The notes under the pieces: model-generated
What the model was told of the DNA's origin: nothing
The model's input: the letters and a program-made list of their open reading frames with translations, nothing else
Database searches by the model: none
Shown here: positions 1-11,960 of the stretch, in pieces
Numbering within the stretch: position 1 is the first letter of the stretch
How the letters are laid out: each line of letters opens with the position of its first letter
Source of the DNA: Aldrovandia affinis
Taxonomy: Eukaryota; Chordata; Actinopteri; Notacanthiformes; Halosauridae
NCBI GenBank assembly: GCA_029706075.1
Contig: JAINUG010000215.1
Location: forward strand, 1,046,501-1,110,500
DNA: 64,000 nt
Reading direction: 5' to 3'
Made by a program: the position numbers and the translations under genes

Positions 1-606
1 AAAATGTAGATCTTATTTCTCTTCCCACTAATTAGGGCTTTGGGATGACCAGGGTCACAGGCCCTGCTCAAAACAATGTATTATTACTCTGTCAATGAGG
101 GCAAATATGTGTTGCAGGAAAGTGCTTTTGAAGAAGGAAAATTCTTGCTGCAACCTAAATTGCTTCACCACTGAATCCAATATTGTGACTTTAATCACTT
201 TTCCTGCACATCAAACGTAACCACAATTCGCTGATTTCCCCTTACACACAGTGAGGCCTTTGGATGGGACAGCACAGCATAAAATATTGCAGTTATTGCA
301 ACGTTATTGATAATCCGAGAAGCAACAAAACATACATTTAGAAAAAACACATCTCTTATGCTGTTATACAGACCAAATAAATAATCACAATGTGAATAAA
401 TATTTAAAATGATAAAATGGCACCTGATCCTATTATCCATGTATTGTTTACAGAGAAATAAACCATAAGGAATAACAGCTATTTCAGCCACAGCAGGCAG
501 AACAGTATGAGTGGATTTAATACGCACGGGAAGAGACACATGGAGAAATGCGGTGGAGATTTGCTTCGCTTGGCAGTCTCCTTCTTCCTAAGAGCCCAAG
601 CTTGTA
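1..606. other. Unassigned single-copy sequence
   Basis: This stretch has no repeat or domain I can name. The longest open frame is 114 codons on the minus strand (195-539). It has no recognisable family, no clear splice context and a composition typical of chance frames. Confidence 0.5.
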
Positions 607-739
607 TAGTATCCGTTTGTACAGCTGGATATTTAGTTAGGCGATTCCGGTTAAGTTTGTTAAGGCTCAGCTGAGGACCTGAAGCTGGAACGTTGCCCTT
701 GCAAGCCCAGCTCTTTAACCACTGTGCCATGCTACCACC
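607..739 (-). mobile_element. tRNA-derived SINE, degraded, reverse orientation
   Basis: Reading the minus strand, the unit begins with a tRNA-like head (GGTAGCATGGCACAGTGG, then AAGAGCTGGGCTTGCAAGG) and runs on to the phrase TACAGCTGGATATTTAGTTAGG. Matching phrases occur in the clearer SINE copies at 21.6 and 46.2 kb. The B box is mutated and the LINE-type tail hairpin is missing, so this is an old 5' fragment. Confidence 0.6.
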
Positions 740-1095
740 CAAACCGACATCCCAGCCACGCCCTGGACACCGAGGAGCTCAGAAACTCAAAACCTCCTAC
801 TTTCAGGAGGAGAGAAATTCAACGTTAGGTAGATAGTGTTTACCAGTCATGGTACTACTGGAGCTCAACACTGATTGGCCGGCATATCTCCTGCATGCCC
901 ACGCCGGCTGAAGCAGTGGTGTACAAGGTCTATTTGTAAGCGTCACAATGGTGCTCAAAATATTTTTTTAAATACATATATTTTAATGCACTAAAAATGA
1001 TAACAAAAGTATTTCAATAACAAGTCAAATATTTAACATATTAATAACAACAGTAAAACAAGTGTGATGTGTATATGTATATATGTATATATATA
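740..1095. other. Unassigned AT-rich sequence
   Basis: No gene or named repeat is seen. The right part is rich in TA and ends in a short (TATG/TATA) run directly before the Tc1 remnant, which inserts at TA. Confidence 0.5.
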
Positions 1096-1250
1096 CACTA
1101 CCGGTCAAAGGTTTTAGAACACCCCCATTTTCCAGTTTTTACTCAAATTTAAGCAGTTAAATATTCATTCCTATTTAAAAGTGCCAATGATTTCAAGCTC
1201 AGAAGCCAAATAAATATGTTCAAGGGGCGAATACTTTTGCAAGGCATACT
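1096..1250. mobile_element. Tc1/mariner remnant with two mismatched termini
   Basis: The left edge follows TA and reads CACTACCGGTCAAAGGTTTT, continuing into AGAACACCCCC. This is a terminal sequence typical of one fish Tc1 family. The right edge, GGGGCGAATACTTTTGCAAG, followed by GCATACTA, resembles the terminus of a different fish Tc1 family. There is no transposase between them. It may be an internal-deletion or recombinant remnant, or two fragments side by side. Confidence 0.6.
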
Positions 1251-2959
1251 ATAAACAATTCATCACATACTGCAGCCTTAGGCTTGCTTTGGGGGAAAGG
1301 GGTCTAAGAATGTGTTCTCTTTAGTTACATGTTCAATGTCATTATCCTGGCAGGTTGAGGAAGATCAGGTATGGAGTGTGACATCAGATCTGACTGAAGA
1401 CCAAGAACAGATCTGAGGTTTATCTGAGGGTAATTGAGTTACATCGTTCTGAGAAGTATCATCTTTTCTGGTTGGTTTGTTGCTTAAGTTCGATGGATAT
1501 TTTCCTCTCTCACTCTGTATTATTTTAGAATCTCTTTGGATGGCTAATTAACCCAAAAAGTCAACCCATTTATAATTTCATACAGAACACACAGCTATAC
1601 TCTTATCTGCAGCACAGATGCCTAGCCATAGCACACCATAATGTGTATATCTTAAACTAGCTTAGCTAACCATACACTCAACAATCATACAAATTAAAGT
1701 GTGGAAATAAAGGTTTGAAACAACTGTTTGCCCAAAGGTCACAGAAATAAATAAATAGCGCAAGCTATTTTTGTATTTCAAAACACAATTTTGCCATATA
1801 GTCAGGGTAAAACTCGAAGTGTAAACTTAAACAATGCTTAAAAGCATACTTTAAGCAATTCAAACTCATTTGCATGTTTTATGTCTAAAAGTGGCATATC
1901 ATCCAGCATACAGTGTTGGAGTTATTTTTTGATTTGTTTGAATCATAGATATCAGTGAAACTTATCAGTGAGAAGTTTACATACAGTATCTTTCAATATG
2001 AGTGAGTACATATGCACACAGGTGTCTTTGCGTCTGATTACTAGTCGAGCCTCCAGCTTTCATATCATTTAAATGTCATTTAAATATCATTTAAACTCGC
2101 CCGTAGAGGACCTCACAGTTTTTGCCATCAATGCGTGAATACACATCTAACATATTATGTTTCGGTAGCCTACATTAATGAAATTGTAAGGTGAAAACCT
2201 TTGAATTTTTACTTAAATTGAATGCTAGTTAGTATACTAATTCAATGAAGATACAATTAAGAACGAATGAATATTCATTACAACATGAAAATGCATAGGA
2301 TGATGCATTTACTGTATAACCCATTCTGACAGGGCACAATTCCCATGGTGTATAAATCACTCAATGAGATTTTACAATACTCTGATAAATGTATTTCAAA
2401 CCACTTTTAAGCTAGTCCTTCAAATCCCGTAAATTGGTAATGGCTGTGTTTATGTGCTTCAAAATACTAAACAGTGTATGGGGTTTATTCCCCTTTATAA
2501 TTTTTATAGAAATATTACTCAGTGACCTGAAGTTTATTGCTTCAGGAGTAGTCAAATTCATTGCTCAGCTGGTAATTAATGAGTATTTTCTGGAGGGATG
2601 AGATTGCTAGGACAACATCGTAACTCAACCATTAGCTGTAAAAGTAATGTAGTGACCCAGGATCGGTACCTGGGGACAATATATATCTACAGACTGCCTG
2701 TAGATTGTGTTAGAAAATGACTTGGAGGGGGACAAGAATATCGCAGCGTTTAGTACAAAATAAGTCTTTTTGAAGTTTGTCATCTTCATCAAGTTCATTA
2801 TTTATTTTGTGCTGTTCCATTTAGAATGCAGTGAGCTTTGAGCCAGTCAATACGGGCTCTCCAGATAACAGCCTTATCTCCCAATTACCCCACAAGATAA
2901 AGTCTTTCTGTCATTCGCTCTAAAAAAACACGGCCGTTCTGCTCCTCGATAACCAAACA
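1251..2959. other. Unassigned AT-rich sequence
   Basis: About 1.7 kb of AT-rich, apparently single-copy DNA. A short tandem of ATTTAAAT/GTCATTTAAAT units lies near 2065-2095. There is no open frame over about 60 codons and no repeat family that I recognise. Confidence 0.5.
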
Positions 2960-3900
2960 TTACTCAGCCAAACTGTTTTGCAGCCATTGTTTGGAAAACA
3001 TAAATGGAAACAGATGAGACGTGCGAGAGCAAACACTGCTCTCGCTCAGCTCCGTGCCACGCAGAGAGGCTGGCAGCGATGATTTACTCCATAAAAATGT
3101 CTCATAAAGCTGAAAAGGACGGCCACCTGAATCCTGCCCCAAAAAGGCTACGATTCTGCCTCTCCTCGTTTCTCGATCGCTGTCCCTGATATACAGGCCC
3201 GGAGAGGACATCCGACAGGCCGTAACGCAGTGTAACAGCAATAACAAGAGCTATTACTCACAGGGAAAGATGGGGCCCGATGCATCCTGGGGCTCAGTGC
3301 ACAGGACCGGGGAAGATTTACTGCTCCGCGCCGCCGCGCTTGTGGCGGGTCCTTAAATCAGCGTCGCCAAAGGTGCGCACCTGTCCCCAGCGCCGTGTGT
3401 GCAGACAGCCACCGCTGTGAAGGGCGATGAGGCCGCGTGTGCCAGACACCTCACAACCCTGAGCGCTGTCAAAATGGGTGGAGGACCCGATGACGATAAT
3501 GCTCTACGGGCCTGAGCGGGTTACCACCAAGGAGGTGCCTCACAACAGGCTCTGAAAACAGAGGATTTCAAAAAATGACCCTGAAGAATCCCACGAACAG
3601 CCAACAGAGGTTTCCACATGTGAGCATCGCTGAGATGCGGTTAGGGTTTGGGCCCAAGAGAGGTTTGCGCGCAGGGGGTAAAGCAAACGTTTGACAGCCT
3701 CCCTCGAGCTTTGAGGGTCACAACTGCTCAAACGCCAGTTCATCGTGACCTCCTCCAGCGCATGATATGCACTCGACATGTCGCAGCTTCATTTCATTAT
3801 CACTGTCAGAAATCATCTGTGCGAGTGAGGCTCCGACGCATGGAAAAGATGCGTGCGAGATTGAGCTATTAGGGCCGCGAAGCAGCGCTTCAAGTCATTA
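2960..3900. other. GC- and CpG-richer block without a recognised gene
   Basis: Base composition rises clearly, with clustered CG dinucleotides around 3300-3560 and 3650-3870. Open frames of 95 codons (minus, 2960-3247) and 79 and 74 codons (3540-3872, either strand) are present, but none resembles a known family. The block could be a CpG-island-like regulatory region. No TATA box, initiator or first exon is convincing. Confidence 0.35.
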
Positions 3901-4530
3901 ATCGCATCTCCTTTCTTCACTTTTCTCTAGTTTCCAGAAGTCAGCTTCTTCAGTGGATATCCTGACTATAAGCACAGATACGAATCTGTAATTAAATTCT
4001 CTTCCCCGTTAAAGTTTGACACAGTGTACGAGACTACCGCAGAAAGATGGCTATCTCTACGAGGCCTACGGTTTATTCGATCCTCTCCTACGGGTAAACA
4101 GTATCGTCCTGCATGCAAGAAATGAATACCAGCCATCAAATGACTGGTATACGGAGTTATTAAATTAGAGTCCTGACACACAGTGATGTATCCACTTATT
4201 GGTGCCAAACCAAAAGTAAATTAGCCACATAAGTAAATGGTGCACCCTCAGTTCCAGTCTGGCACCATTAAGCGGAATCATCACAGTGAGCCTGTCACAA
4301 CCGTATTTAGACTAAGGCTAAACGTGCACATCTACATCTTAGTGCACTCTCTCTCTCACTGAAGTCCATGTTGCATTGAATGATGTCGTTTCACAAGTGA
4401 ATCCCTTGAGTGGAACAGGACTGAGAAAATGCATACATTTCTGGGGCAATATCAGAACGAATCAGTCGTAAATTCAATAAAGAAATACTTTAAATATCTG
4501 GGCCCTGCTCAAGAGTTTTGTCAATATCGA
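3901..4530. other. Unassigned sequence
   Basis: No repeats are named here. The longest frame is 80 codons (minus, 3966-4208) with no recognisable domain. Confidence 0.5.
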
Positions 4531-4535
4531 CACTT

Positions 4536-4960
4536 TCAATGACCGATGTGGGGGAGAGGGGGACAACTATCGACCAATGATGATGGACATGGGCTCACTT
4601 CGCACACGGGTGGAGATGATAAGCACAGAGAGTGGAGTTGTCCTTGTTGGGGGCTACGCTGTGATTTGATTGGCTGCACGGATGTCCTGGGACACTGGGT
4701 CCTGCGTGTGTGTAAAAACAGAAGGTACCTACCGGGGGGTGGGCGTGATAGACAGGAGAGCATATCACCCGCAGAGCCCCCTCTGCCTAACTTTCCTCCA
4801 TCAGAGAAACTCATCTGTGCCTCGAAGTGCTGCAGCGGGCTGAGAACGCTCCCTCGCCCCCCGTCAGCACTCTGCCTGGCCCGTTCTGTAAAAACGCTAC
4901 ATTACACAGCTCAAGAGTTTTTACATCAGACAAAGCGTCGCGTATGATTGGACAGCAGCC
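4536..4960. other. GC-rich stretch with overlapping unrecognised open frames
   Basis: A 133-codon frame on the plus strand (4546-4947) faces a 92-codon frame on the minus strand. Neither matches a family I know, and both owe their length to GC-rich sequence with few stops. The plus-frame product has no signal peptide, membrane segment or repeated motif. I treat it as non-coding until transcripts say otherwise. Confidence 0.35.
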
Positions 4961-5364
4961 CACCCACCTCAGCAAAAAAATCAAAATGCTTCAGAGAAGA
5001 CCAAAAGCAAAACCTTTTTTCGCATTCGTTTGAGTCACGTTATTCACGAAATGTGAATTTGTGGACACAAATATTTCTACGTATTCAGGTTTGGGCATTT
5101 ACATTGACTGCACGCCTTTCATTGCAAATTTGACATTGGTGCTGACATTTAATTGCCTCAATTGTCAATATACTTTATATATCTTGACAAATACACCCTT
5201 ATCAGGAATATATTTCATTAGAATTGTTTTATATTTAAAATAAAGAATCAGTAGTCTAGAATGGTTTAAAATTGAGAAAATAATTGTAAAAAAAGGTCAA
5301 AGCTGCCATTGTGCAGACATTCCTGTTCAGGGAGATGCCTCATCTTTTCTGTGAGGGAAAAAGC

Positions 5365-5365
<1 letters not shown>
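4961..5365. other. Unassigned AT-rich sequence
   Basis: Short frames of 60-68 codons occur on the plus strand. Nothing is recognisable. Confidence 0.5.
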
Positions 5366-5406
<41 letters not shown>

Positions 5407-5419
5407 TGTGTGTGTGTAT

Positions 5420-5496
<77 letters not shown>

Positions 5497-5516
5497 ATGC
5501 GGTGTGTGTGTGTGGT
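5366..5516. repeat. (GT)n microsatellite, compound
   Basis: About 150 bp of GT repeats, interrupted by GCGATG, ATG and CATGCG. The apparent 94-149 codon frames over it (runs of Cys-Val or His-Thr) are artefacts of the dinucleotide repeat. Confidence 0.97.
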
Positions 5517-5892
5517 GTTCTCGTCTGTTGAGCAGGCTCACTGTCTCCGTTCTTTTCTTCAGGGAGAAAAGACCTTCCTGGTGGTGGAGCATTAACAGGT
5601 GGCTTATCCTTTGTGCAGTGCTCTTTCTTGTATGGTTTTGAACACAGTGACCAGCAGTCTAAGGACCAACTCCATGATTGAAATAGTCGTCTGAATGTAT
5701 GAAGGGCAAGAAAAAACAAACCAACAAAAACATGGAGCTGGCATTTTAAAATGTCAAGACACACAATATTGGACAAATAAGTATATGATATTTATATATA
5801 TCCCGCAAAAAAAAATCCTCTGCACATTTAAATACAAAGAGGACATCAAATAAAACCCAGATAGAGGACCAACACTGGACCAGCTGGTGAGA
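5517..5892. other. Unassigned sequence between two microsatellites
   Basis: No gene or repeat family is seen. Confidence 0.5.
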
Positions 5893-5957
5893 GAAAAGAC
5901 AGAGAGAGGGAGAGAAAGAGAGAGAGTGAGAGAAAGATAGAGAGAGAGGGAGAGTTT
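5893..5957. repeat. (GA)n-rich purine tract
   Basis: A degenerate GAGA repeat of about 65 bp, strongly purine-biased on the plus strand. Confidence 0.9.
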
Positions 5958-8382
5958 CAAAGGAGCCGATTCATAAGCACTGCTCCCTGGAAAAAGCCGA
6001 AAAACTATGTGTGAAACGGCATGTAAATCTGCCGTGTGTGTGTGGATGCAAAGGCTTTCACGCATTTAAAGGCCGCAATTTATCAGCATTCAACTCCTAT
6101 TAATATCACAGGCAATTAATGAGGAGTGGGTGGAGGGGGGGTTGTCCCGGGAGGGGGGGGATGTCAGACCAGGTGTCGGACTGGGCACTGAATAGCAGTA
6201 AAGAGGGCATGGGTACTGAACCGTACGGAATTCCAGCAGAGCACATAGCTGATCGGGTCGGGGGGTGGGGGTGGTGGAGGGATGGTCAGGTGGGGCTGGG
6301 GGGGTCCTTTATTAGACAGAGGGACTGGAGGCTGGCTTTAAACTGGCCTGGCCTCACAATAGAAAACACACAGTACTGTATTTGGGGCGGGGTGGGGGCA
6401 TGGTGATCTGGGGGAAGGTGGGAGCAAGTGAGTGGGCGGGTTGGGGTGGTGTGGGATTCCATTTATGTATTTTTTGGTTTGTACTCTCCAGCTTCAGAAC
6501 AGACGTACGTTCCTCGTGACACGCCCAGAGGCGGGCTCTAAGTGTAGATGACCCAACAGCATGCTGGGAGTGTCCCAATTGGGCTTGGGGGCAGGGTCAC
6601 ATGACAACACATGGTTCTCACAGTAGGTTTGTATGTCACACAAAAATACAAGCTGCTGCTTATTCCCCTCGCTGTTAACGCTGATGGCTCCTCTGCTAAC
6701 CACATTAGCATTAGTCAATAACACACGCACATTACAAAGTGTATGAGTACGTTTGTCACTTGGTATTTTTGTGGTCAATATATTTGGGCAAAATGGTGCT
6801 TTATATATCTATATTTTCAATAGGATTTTTCAACAAAACAATCCGGATTTCAGTTCCATTCCAGGCTACACTCACTAATATTACTGAAACTACAGTACAG
6901 TACACACAGAGAATGGTATTCTCCTTTTTATTTAAAAAATGCCATTCACCAGAAGCACAGTGCCTAGTACACTGAAATAAAACATATTCTCATTGATGAG
7001 CATCTCAAATTAGAGATGTCGGTCGCTCAGACAGAAACAGTCCATATGTGAGAAATTGTAAATGGAAAGTGAAAGAGAGAACGAATGAGAGACAGAAAGA
7101 GGGAGTAAAAGATGGCAATGCCAGAGATTCTTGAAATGAATTAGCTTTTTTTGGTTTGTTTGTTGTTAATGAGTTTCATAAGAAACAGATTGCAGCGAGT
7201 CTTCTGCTACGTCCTGACTTTCAAAACATCTGCATCTTTATTTTTTTAATGAGCAGCCACAGAGCAGAATCACTGCACCCAACCGAATTTACATATTTCT
7301 TTAAAAGAATAAAATAAATAAAAACTTTTTTATTCTCCTTGAGGTTAGCGGCGTGTGGGAAGGGATCAATTATAGCACTAAACTGATTAAGGTAAACAAA
7401 CATCAGAATTCTTGGATGGTTGCATTGAAAACATATTGAAACATCTGGTGCCTTTTTAAAAGAAAAAAAGAAAAAAATTAAAAAGACATGGACTTTGATG
7501 TTTGGTTGTTTGCTATTATTTTTTCAGAAAATCTCAGTCCAAGCACCAAGCACCAGCACCAAGCTGCCTCTCATTTTGGGGCAGGAGACAGACGAGTGTG
7601 TGTGTGGGACATCCCGCCCATCTGATCGGATCTTGTGCCAGAGCTGCTGACCCCGTAGGGGGTTAGGAGGGTGGGGTCTTCCACTGAACAATGATAAACA
7701 ACTACAACAATGAAAACAAGGGGGTTGGAGGTAAAGGGTTCATCACTTTGTGCCCCCCTGTGATTAATGGATGGAGGCTATAGTCCATCTCCCTGTCCTA
7801 TTTTCTTCTGAGCATTTAATAACTGACCACATCTGAAAATGGGTTTGAAATAAAGCTCACACAGGAAGTGATTCTTTAGCTGCATGGAAATTCTTATGTT
7901 CTTATGTTCTTAAACACTGAGAGTGACCAGTGGTCCAGCGGAATCCCTTTGGTGGAGAAGTGTTTAATGTCGGACCAGGGGCTGGGCTTAATGAAGTTAG
8001 GAATCTCATCGGTGCCCAAACCTCAACCCCAGGAGTGTTCTCACCTCTGTCAGTAATAAGGCTATGCCCTCTTTTGGGGAAATCCACTGTCACATTTTGA
8101 CATCTGGGTGGGGACTCATTGATGGTCATGGGTTTTGGTGATAGACAGCGTGTCAGAATATGTGACTTTCGGTGAAGCTTGTGCCACTGGGGAGCAAGGC
8201 ACAGGGCCTGACAGGGAGAGGTGGGTAAAACATGTCACTGGGCCTCAAACTGGGCCTGGTCCAGCTCCTCAGCCTCAACTGTGGTACACCCCGCCAGTCG
8301 GCTATCACTCCTTCCAACTGATCTCTCTTACAGCCAGGGGAAAACAGGCCAGGAGGAACAGGCTAGACCACACCTCACCAGG
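5958..8382. other. Unassigned sequence with a G-rich interval
   Basis: Around 6120-6460 the plus strand is very G-rich, with runs of seven or eight G interleaved with T and A. The remainder is ordinary AT-rich DNA. Open frames up to 102 codons (8135-8443) run into the following minisatellite and are not recognisable. No exon signals stand out. Confidence 0.45.
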
Positions 8383-9055
8383 ATGGTCACAGCTCACCAC
8401 GATGGTCACATCTCACCAGGATGGTCACATCTCACCAGGATAACCACACCTCACCAGGATGATCACATCTCACCAGCATGATCACATCTCCTCACCAGGA
8501 TGGTCACATCTCACCAGGATAACCACACCTCACCAGGATGATCACATCTCACCAGCATGATCACATCTCCTCACCAGGATAACCACACCTCACCAGGATG
8601 GTCACATCTCACCAGGATGGTCACACCTCACCAGGATGGCCACATCTCACCAGGATGGTCATAGCTCACCACGATGGTCACACCTCACCAGGATGGTCAC
8701 ATCTCACCAGGATGGTCACATCTCACCAGCATGGTCACATCTCCTCACTAGGATGGTCACATCTCACCAGCATGGTCACATCTCCTCACCAGGATGGCCA
8801 CATCTCACCAGAATAACCACACCTCACCAGGATGGCCACACCTCACCAGGATGGTCACATCTCTCCACGATGGTCACATCTCCTCACCAGGATGGCCACA
8901 TCGCTCCACGATGGTCACATCTCCTCACCAGGATGGCCACATCTCACCAGAATAAACACACCTCACCAGGATGGTCACACCTCATCACGATGGTCACATC
9001 TCACCAGGATGGTCACACCTCACCAGGATGGTCACACCTCACCAGGATAAATATG
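8383..9055. repeat. 19-bp minisatellite
   Basis: Units of about 19 bp with consensus CTCACCAGGATGGTCACAT repeat for roughly 670 bp. Variants have GATAACCACAC or GATGATCACAT in the second half, and some carry an extra CTC. Because 19 is not a multiple of three, every frame carries the same pattern, giving chance frames of 72-142 codons. It is not a coding repeat on present evidence. Confidence 0.95.
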
Positions 9056-9997
9056 AAAGGATGAGTTTATGGGAAGACTGTTTGTGAAAGGACGGTGACA
9101 CGCCCCACTCACTGAGGGCTACAGAGATCCCTCTGTGCCATGTTCCTCGGGGAGAGTTCTCCAGCAGACTAATCCTAACTGTAACTAATCCTGCTTGATG
9201 TCAGCTTCAGCTTTAGAACAGATGTTCACTGCATGAAAAATCATCTTTTTGGCTGCAGACTTGACTTGGTGTCCTGATTGGTGTGACGTTCTGCGAGGTT
9301 CTAATGCTACGGCTATTTCGGGTTACCCTTTCTTTACCCTTTTATCATTTTCATGGATCCTAGATATGCTGCACAGAACTCCAGCAGCAACATTTTGTGA
9401 GCAGTGAAAATTTCAAAATGATTTTTTCCCCCTTCGGTTATATAAAAGGCTGCAGCCATCAAGAGAACATTTAAAATTACCTTGTGGGAATTAAGCGTTG
9501 TCCGGGTTTATTTGTTTAGCTATTTATTTATCCTGTATTTATTTTTGCTGTGAAGAAATGGTTTTTAGTGGATGTGGAAAGCATTAAAAAAATACTGAGG
9601 AAAATGTGCCTATCTTTTATGCATGTCATGTCCATTTCTCCAAATGAAAGCATCACAATGCAAATACTCCCCGGTCCAGACAAGCTCATTTTAGAATCTT
9701 CTTTCACGCTGAGAGTGCCGTGCAATCCCTCAGCATAGTGCATTTGGGGCTTAACTCTGCATGACTGTGTGTATGCATCCATTTTCCTGTGTGTGTCTGC
9801 ATAAGATGTGCGCAGTTTCTGGCCTGGTAACATGACCTTGTGTGTGTATGTGGGAGAGCTGATGAGCCTGTACCAGCGGCCGGCTTGTTTCACTACTGTG
9901 TGCATCAATTCTCATCTAGGATTATGGTGACTCCAAAGATGATTACATTTTTTGTTTTAACTCGCAGATCCAATTTGCTGCATGCAGGAATGCTCTG
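9056..9997. other. Unassigned sequence containing a TATA-like motif
   Basis: No repeat family is recognised. A 62-codon frame on plus (9550-9738) and a 126-codon frame on minus (9528-9908) are not similar to anything I know. Confidence 0.45.
9438..9450 (+). promoter_or_regulatory. TATA-box-like element
   Basis: The sequence TTATATAAAAGGC matches the vertebrate TATA consensus and is followed at once by GC-rich bases. A start site would be expected near 9470. No first exon, CCAAT box or recognisable coding region follows, so it may be chance. Confidence 0.2.
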
Positions 9998-10195
9998 CAA
10001 GGTGTGTGTATGTGTGTGTGTGTGTGTGCGTGTATGTGCATGAGCGTGTATGTGCGCATGTGTGTTTGAATGTGTGTGTGTGTGTGTGTGTGTTTGAATG
10101 TATGTGTGTGTTGAATGTATGTGCGTGAGCGTGTGTGTGTGTGTGTGTGTGTTTGTGCATGTGCGTGTGCGCGAGCGGGTGCACGTGTGTGTAAA
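9998..10195. repeat. (GT)n microsatellite, interrupted
   Basis: Runs of TG alternate with GTGCATG, GAGCG and TTTGAATG spacers. A roughly 40-bp block with TGTGTTTGAATGTATG is repeated. The His-Thr-rich frames on the minus strand are artefacts. Confidence 0.93.
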
Positions 10196-10515
10196 CAGAG
10201 GTAATAGCTTCAACTGTCACTTTGAGCTTGTCCTGTTTATCCTCTGCTGCCACACAGTACTGACAGCTTCATAAATAAAATAATCCAACAAAACTTTAAC
10301 AACACCGGGATACTGTAAATCAGAAGGTTCCCTGGTCTATGTCGGCTTCGCCACAGCCATTAAAAACATGTTGCAGTCAAACAAGGATCCTGTCCCACAT
10401 TTTTCAACTGTGGTACAGTATGCCCCAACTCAGGGGAACTCAAAACATAATTGTATTTTTTATGGCTGAAGGGGAGTGGGAACCGGCACATCATCACATC
10501 CAACTCCATCTCTGG

Positions 10516-10840
10516 CTACGTTTACACCGTCTGATAAAAGTGACCCAATTCCGATTTTTTTGCTCACATGTGGCACATATCAGAAACGTATTATGAACGT
10601 GTAAACAGGAAGAAACCACATTGAATCTGATATTTTCAGATCCGTTTTGGGCCACATTCATATAAGGAAATAAATCAGATAGGAATCTGATATCTGCCAA
10701 TGCGATTATCATCTAAACGCACAGATCGGAATTTCCCTGTCATTCTGATTCGCGCGTCACTCAAAATGTGACACTCTTATACTTTTTCGCATTTGAATGA
10801 TGTGTAACGTTTCATGTGCACAACCAGAAGTGAAAGAAGA
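10516..10840. mobile_element. Probable non-autonomous DNA-transposon (MITE-like) fragment
   Basis: The block opens with CTACGTTTACACCGTCTGAT and then reads GTGACCCAATTCCGATTTTT. These phrases are of a type I associate with a dispersed fish MITE. GTGTAAAC and repeated ATCTGATAT phrases follow. I cannot find a convincing matching terminus, so the superfamily and the right boundary are uncertain. Confidence 0.4.
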
Positions 10841-10967
10841 AATGAAATCATGGAGAATGAAGGCTCAGGCCAGTGGATGAATACAGAGGTTACATGCCTT
10901 TTAAGCCTGTTAAAGTCTGTACAGGCCAAAATACAGGGAATGGATTGCTACAAATCTGTTTTTGACC

Positions 10968-11150
10968 ATCAAAGATAATAAATAAATAAATAAATAAAAC
11001 ACAATTGAATTATTTTTTCTGTATCGTTTGCATCCATTTCAGATGGATATGGCTTGTTTACTTCCATATCAAAACCATGTGGGTTTTTGACCATCAGATA
11101 GATAATAAATCAAAATAAATAAATAAAACACAATTGAATTACATTTTTAT
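10968..11150. repeat. Local duplication around AAATAAAT repeats
   Basis: The phrase TTTTTGACCATCA...GATAATAAAT...AAATAAAACACAATTGAATTA occurs twice, near 10960-11012 and 11090-11142, separated by about 80 bp. This is a direct duplication carrying the tetranucleotide run with it. Confidence 0.75.
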
Positions 11151-11177
11151 CATTTATCAACCTGGAATATAAAGCAT

Positions 11178-11285
11178 GTAACATTTTACATTTTTACATT
11201 TTAAGCATTTAGCAGACTCTTACAAGATACAAGATAAATACATGGTAGGAACAATCATAGTTAGCGCAAGAGATCAGTGCATGTT
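11178..11285 (-). mobile_element. L2-clade LINE 3' end fragment
   Basis: On the plus strand it reads ACATTTTACATTTTTACATT, then AAGCATTTAGCAGACTCTTACAAGAT and TACATGGTAGGAACAATCAT with GCAAGAGATCAGTG. This is the reverse complement of the 3' end of the L2 copy at 25.6-26.2 kb. Part of the hairpin is deleted. Confidence 0.75.
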
Positions 11286-11290
11286 TTCCA

Positions 11291-11612
11291 TGCAAGACCC
11301 TCCATCTTGATTGTATAGATTCCCCATTTCTCCATTTTCCAGAGTCAAATATTTAGGCCAGATTTATGGTGTAATTGTAGTTTTCCTACAAAAATACTAT
11401 TTATAAAAAATGTCAAAAAAGACATGCTAGAATCAATTCACACCTAAAGTTTGATGAAAAAAAGTATTTTAATGTAGTTTGCTCCTATAAGATGAGCCTT
11501 TTACTTTTAAATCTTTCAAAATAAGATTGTCATAACGTTTGGGTGCAGTAAATACAATTGTGCTAATTACTCTGCATAAAAACTGTATACTATGCAGCCA
11601 CATTTCGCATGA
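11291..11612. other. Unassigned AT-rich sequence
   Basis: Nothing is recognised. Confidence 0.5.
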
Positions 11613-11613
11613 C

Positions 11614-11960
11614 TGTAGCATTGGCTCTTGAGAGAGCAGTGTTGGCTCTTGAGAGAACTGTGTTGGCATTGGCTCTTGAGAGAGCAGCACTAGCATTGGC
11701 TTGAGAGAGCAGTGTTGGTTGGCTTGAGAGAACTGCATTGCTCTTGAGAGAGCGTTGGCTCTTGAGAGAGCAGCACTAGCATTGGCTCTTGAGAGAGCAG
11801 TGTTGGCATTGGCTCTTGAGGAAACAGCGTTGGCATTGGCTCTTGAGGCAGTGTTGGCATTGGCTCTTGACAACGTTGGCATTGGCTCTTGAGAGAGCAG
11901 CACTGGCATTGGCTCTTGAGGGAACAGCGTTGGCATTGGCTCTTGCGAGAGCAGTGTGTT
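11614..11960. repeat. About 27-30 bp minisatellite
   Basis: The unit is roughly GGCTCTTGAGAGAGCAGTGT followed by TGGCATT, repeated about 12 times with unit-length variants. On the minus strand it reads as Ser-Arg-Ala-Asn-Ala repeats within a 181-codon frame (11469-12014). Unit lengths are irregular and the reading frame shifts between units, so coding is unlikely. Confidence 0.92.

Noticed and set aside
5309-5776. Open frames of 94-149 codons over the (GT)n repeat
   Set aside because: They consist of Cys-Val or His-Thr runs from the microsatellite and have no flanking coding signal.
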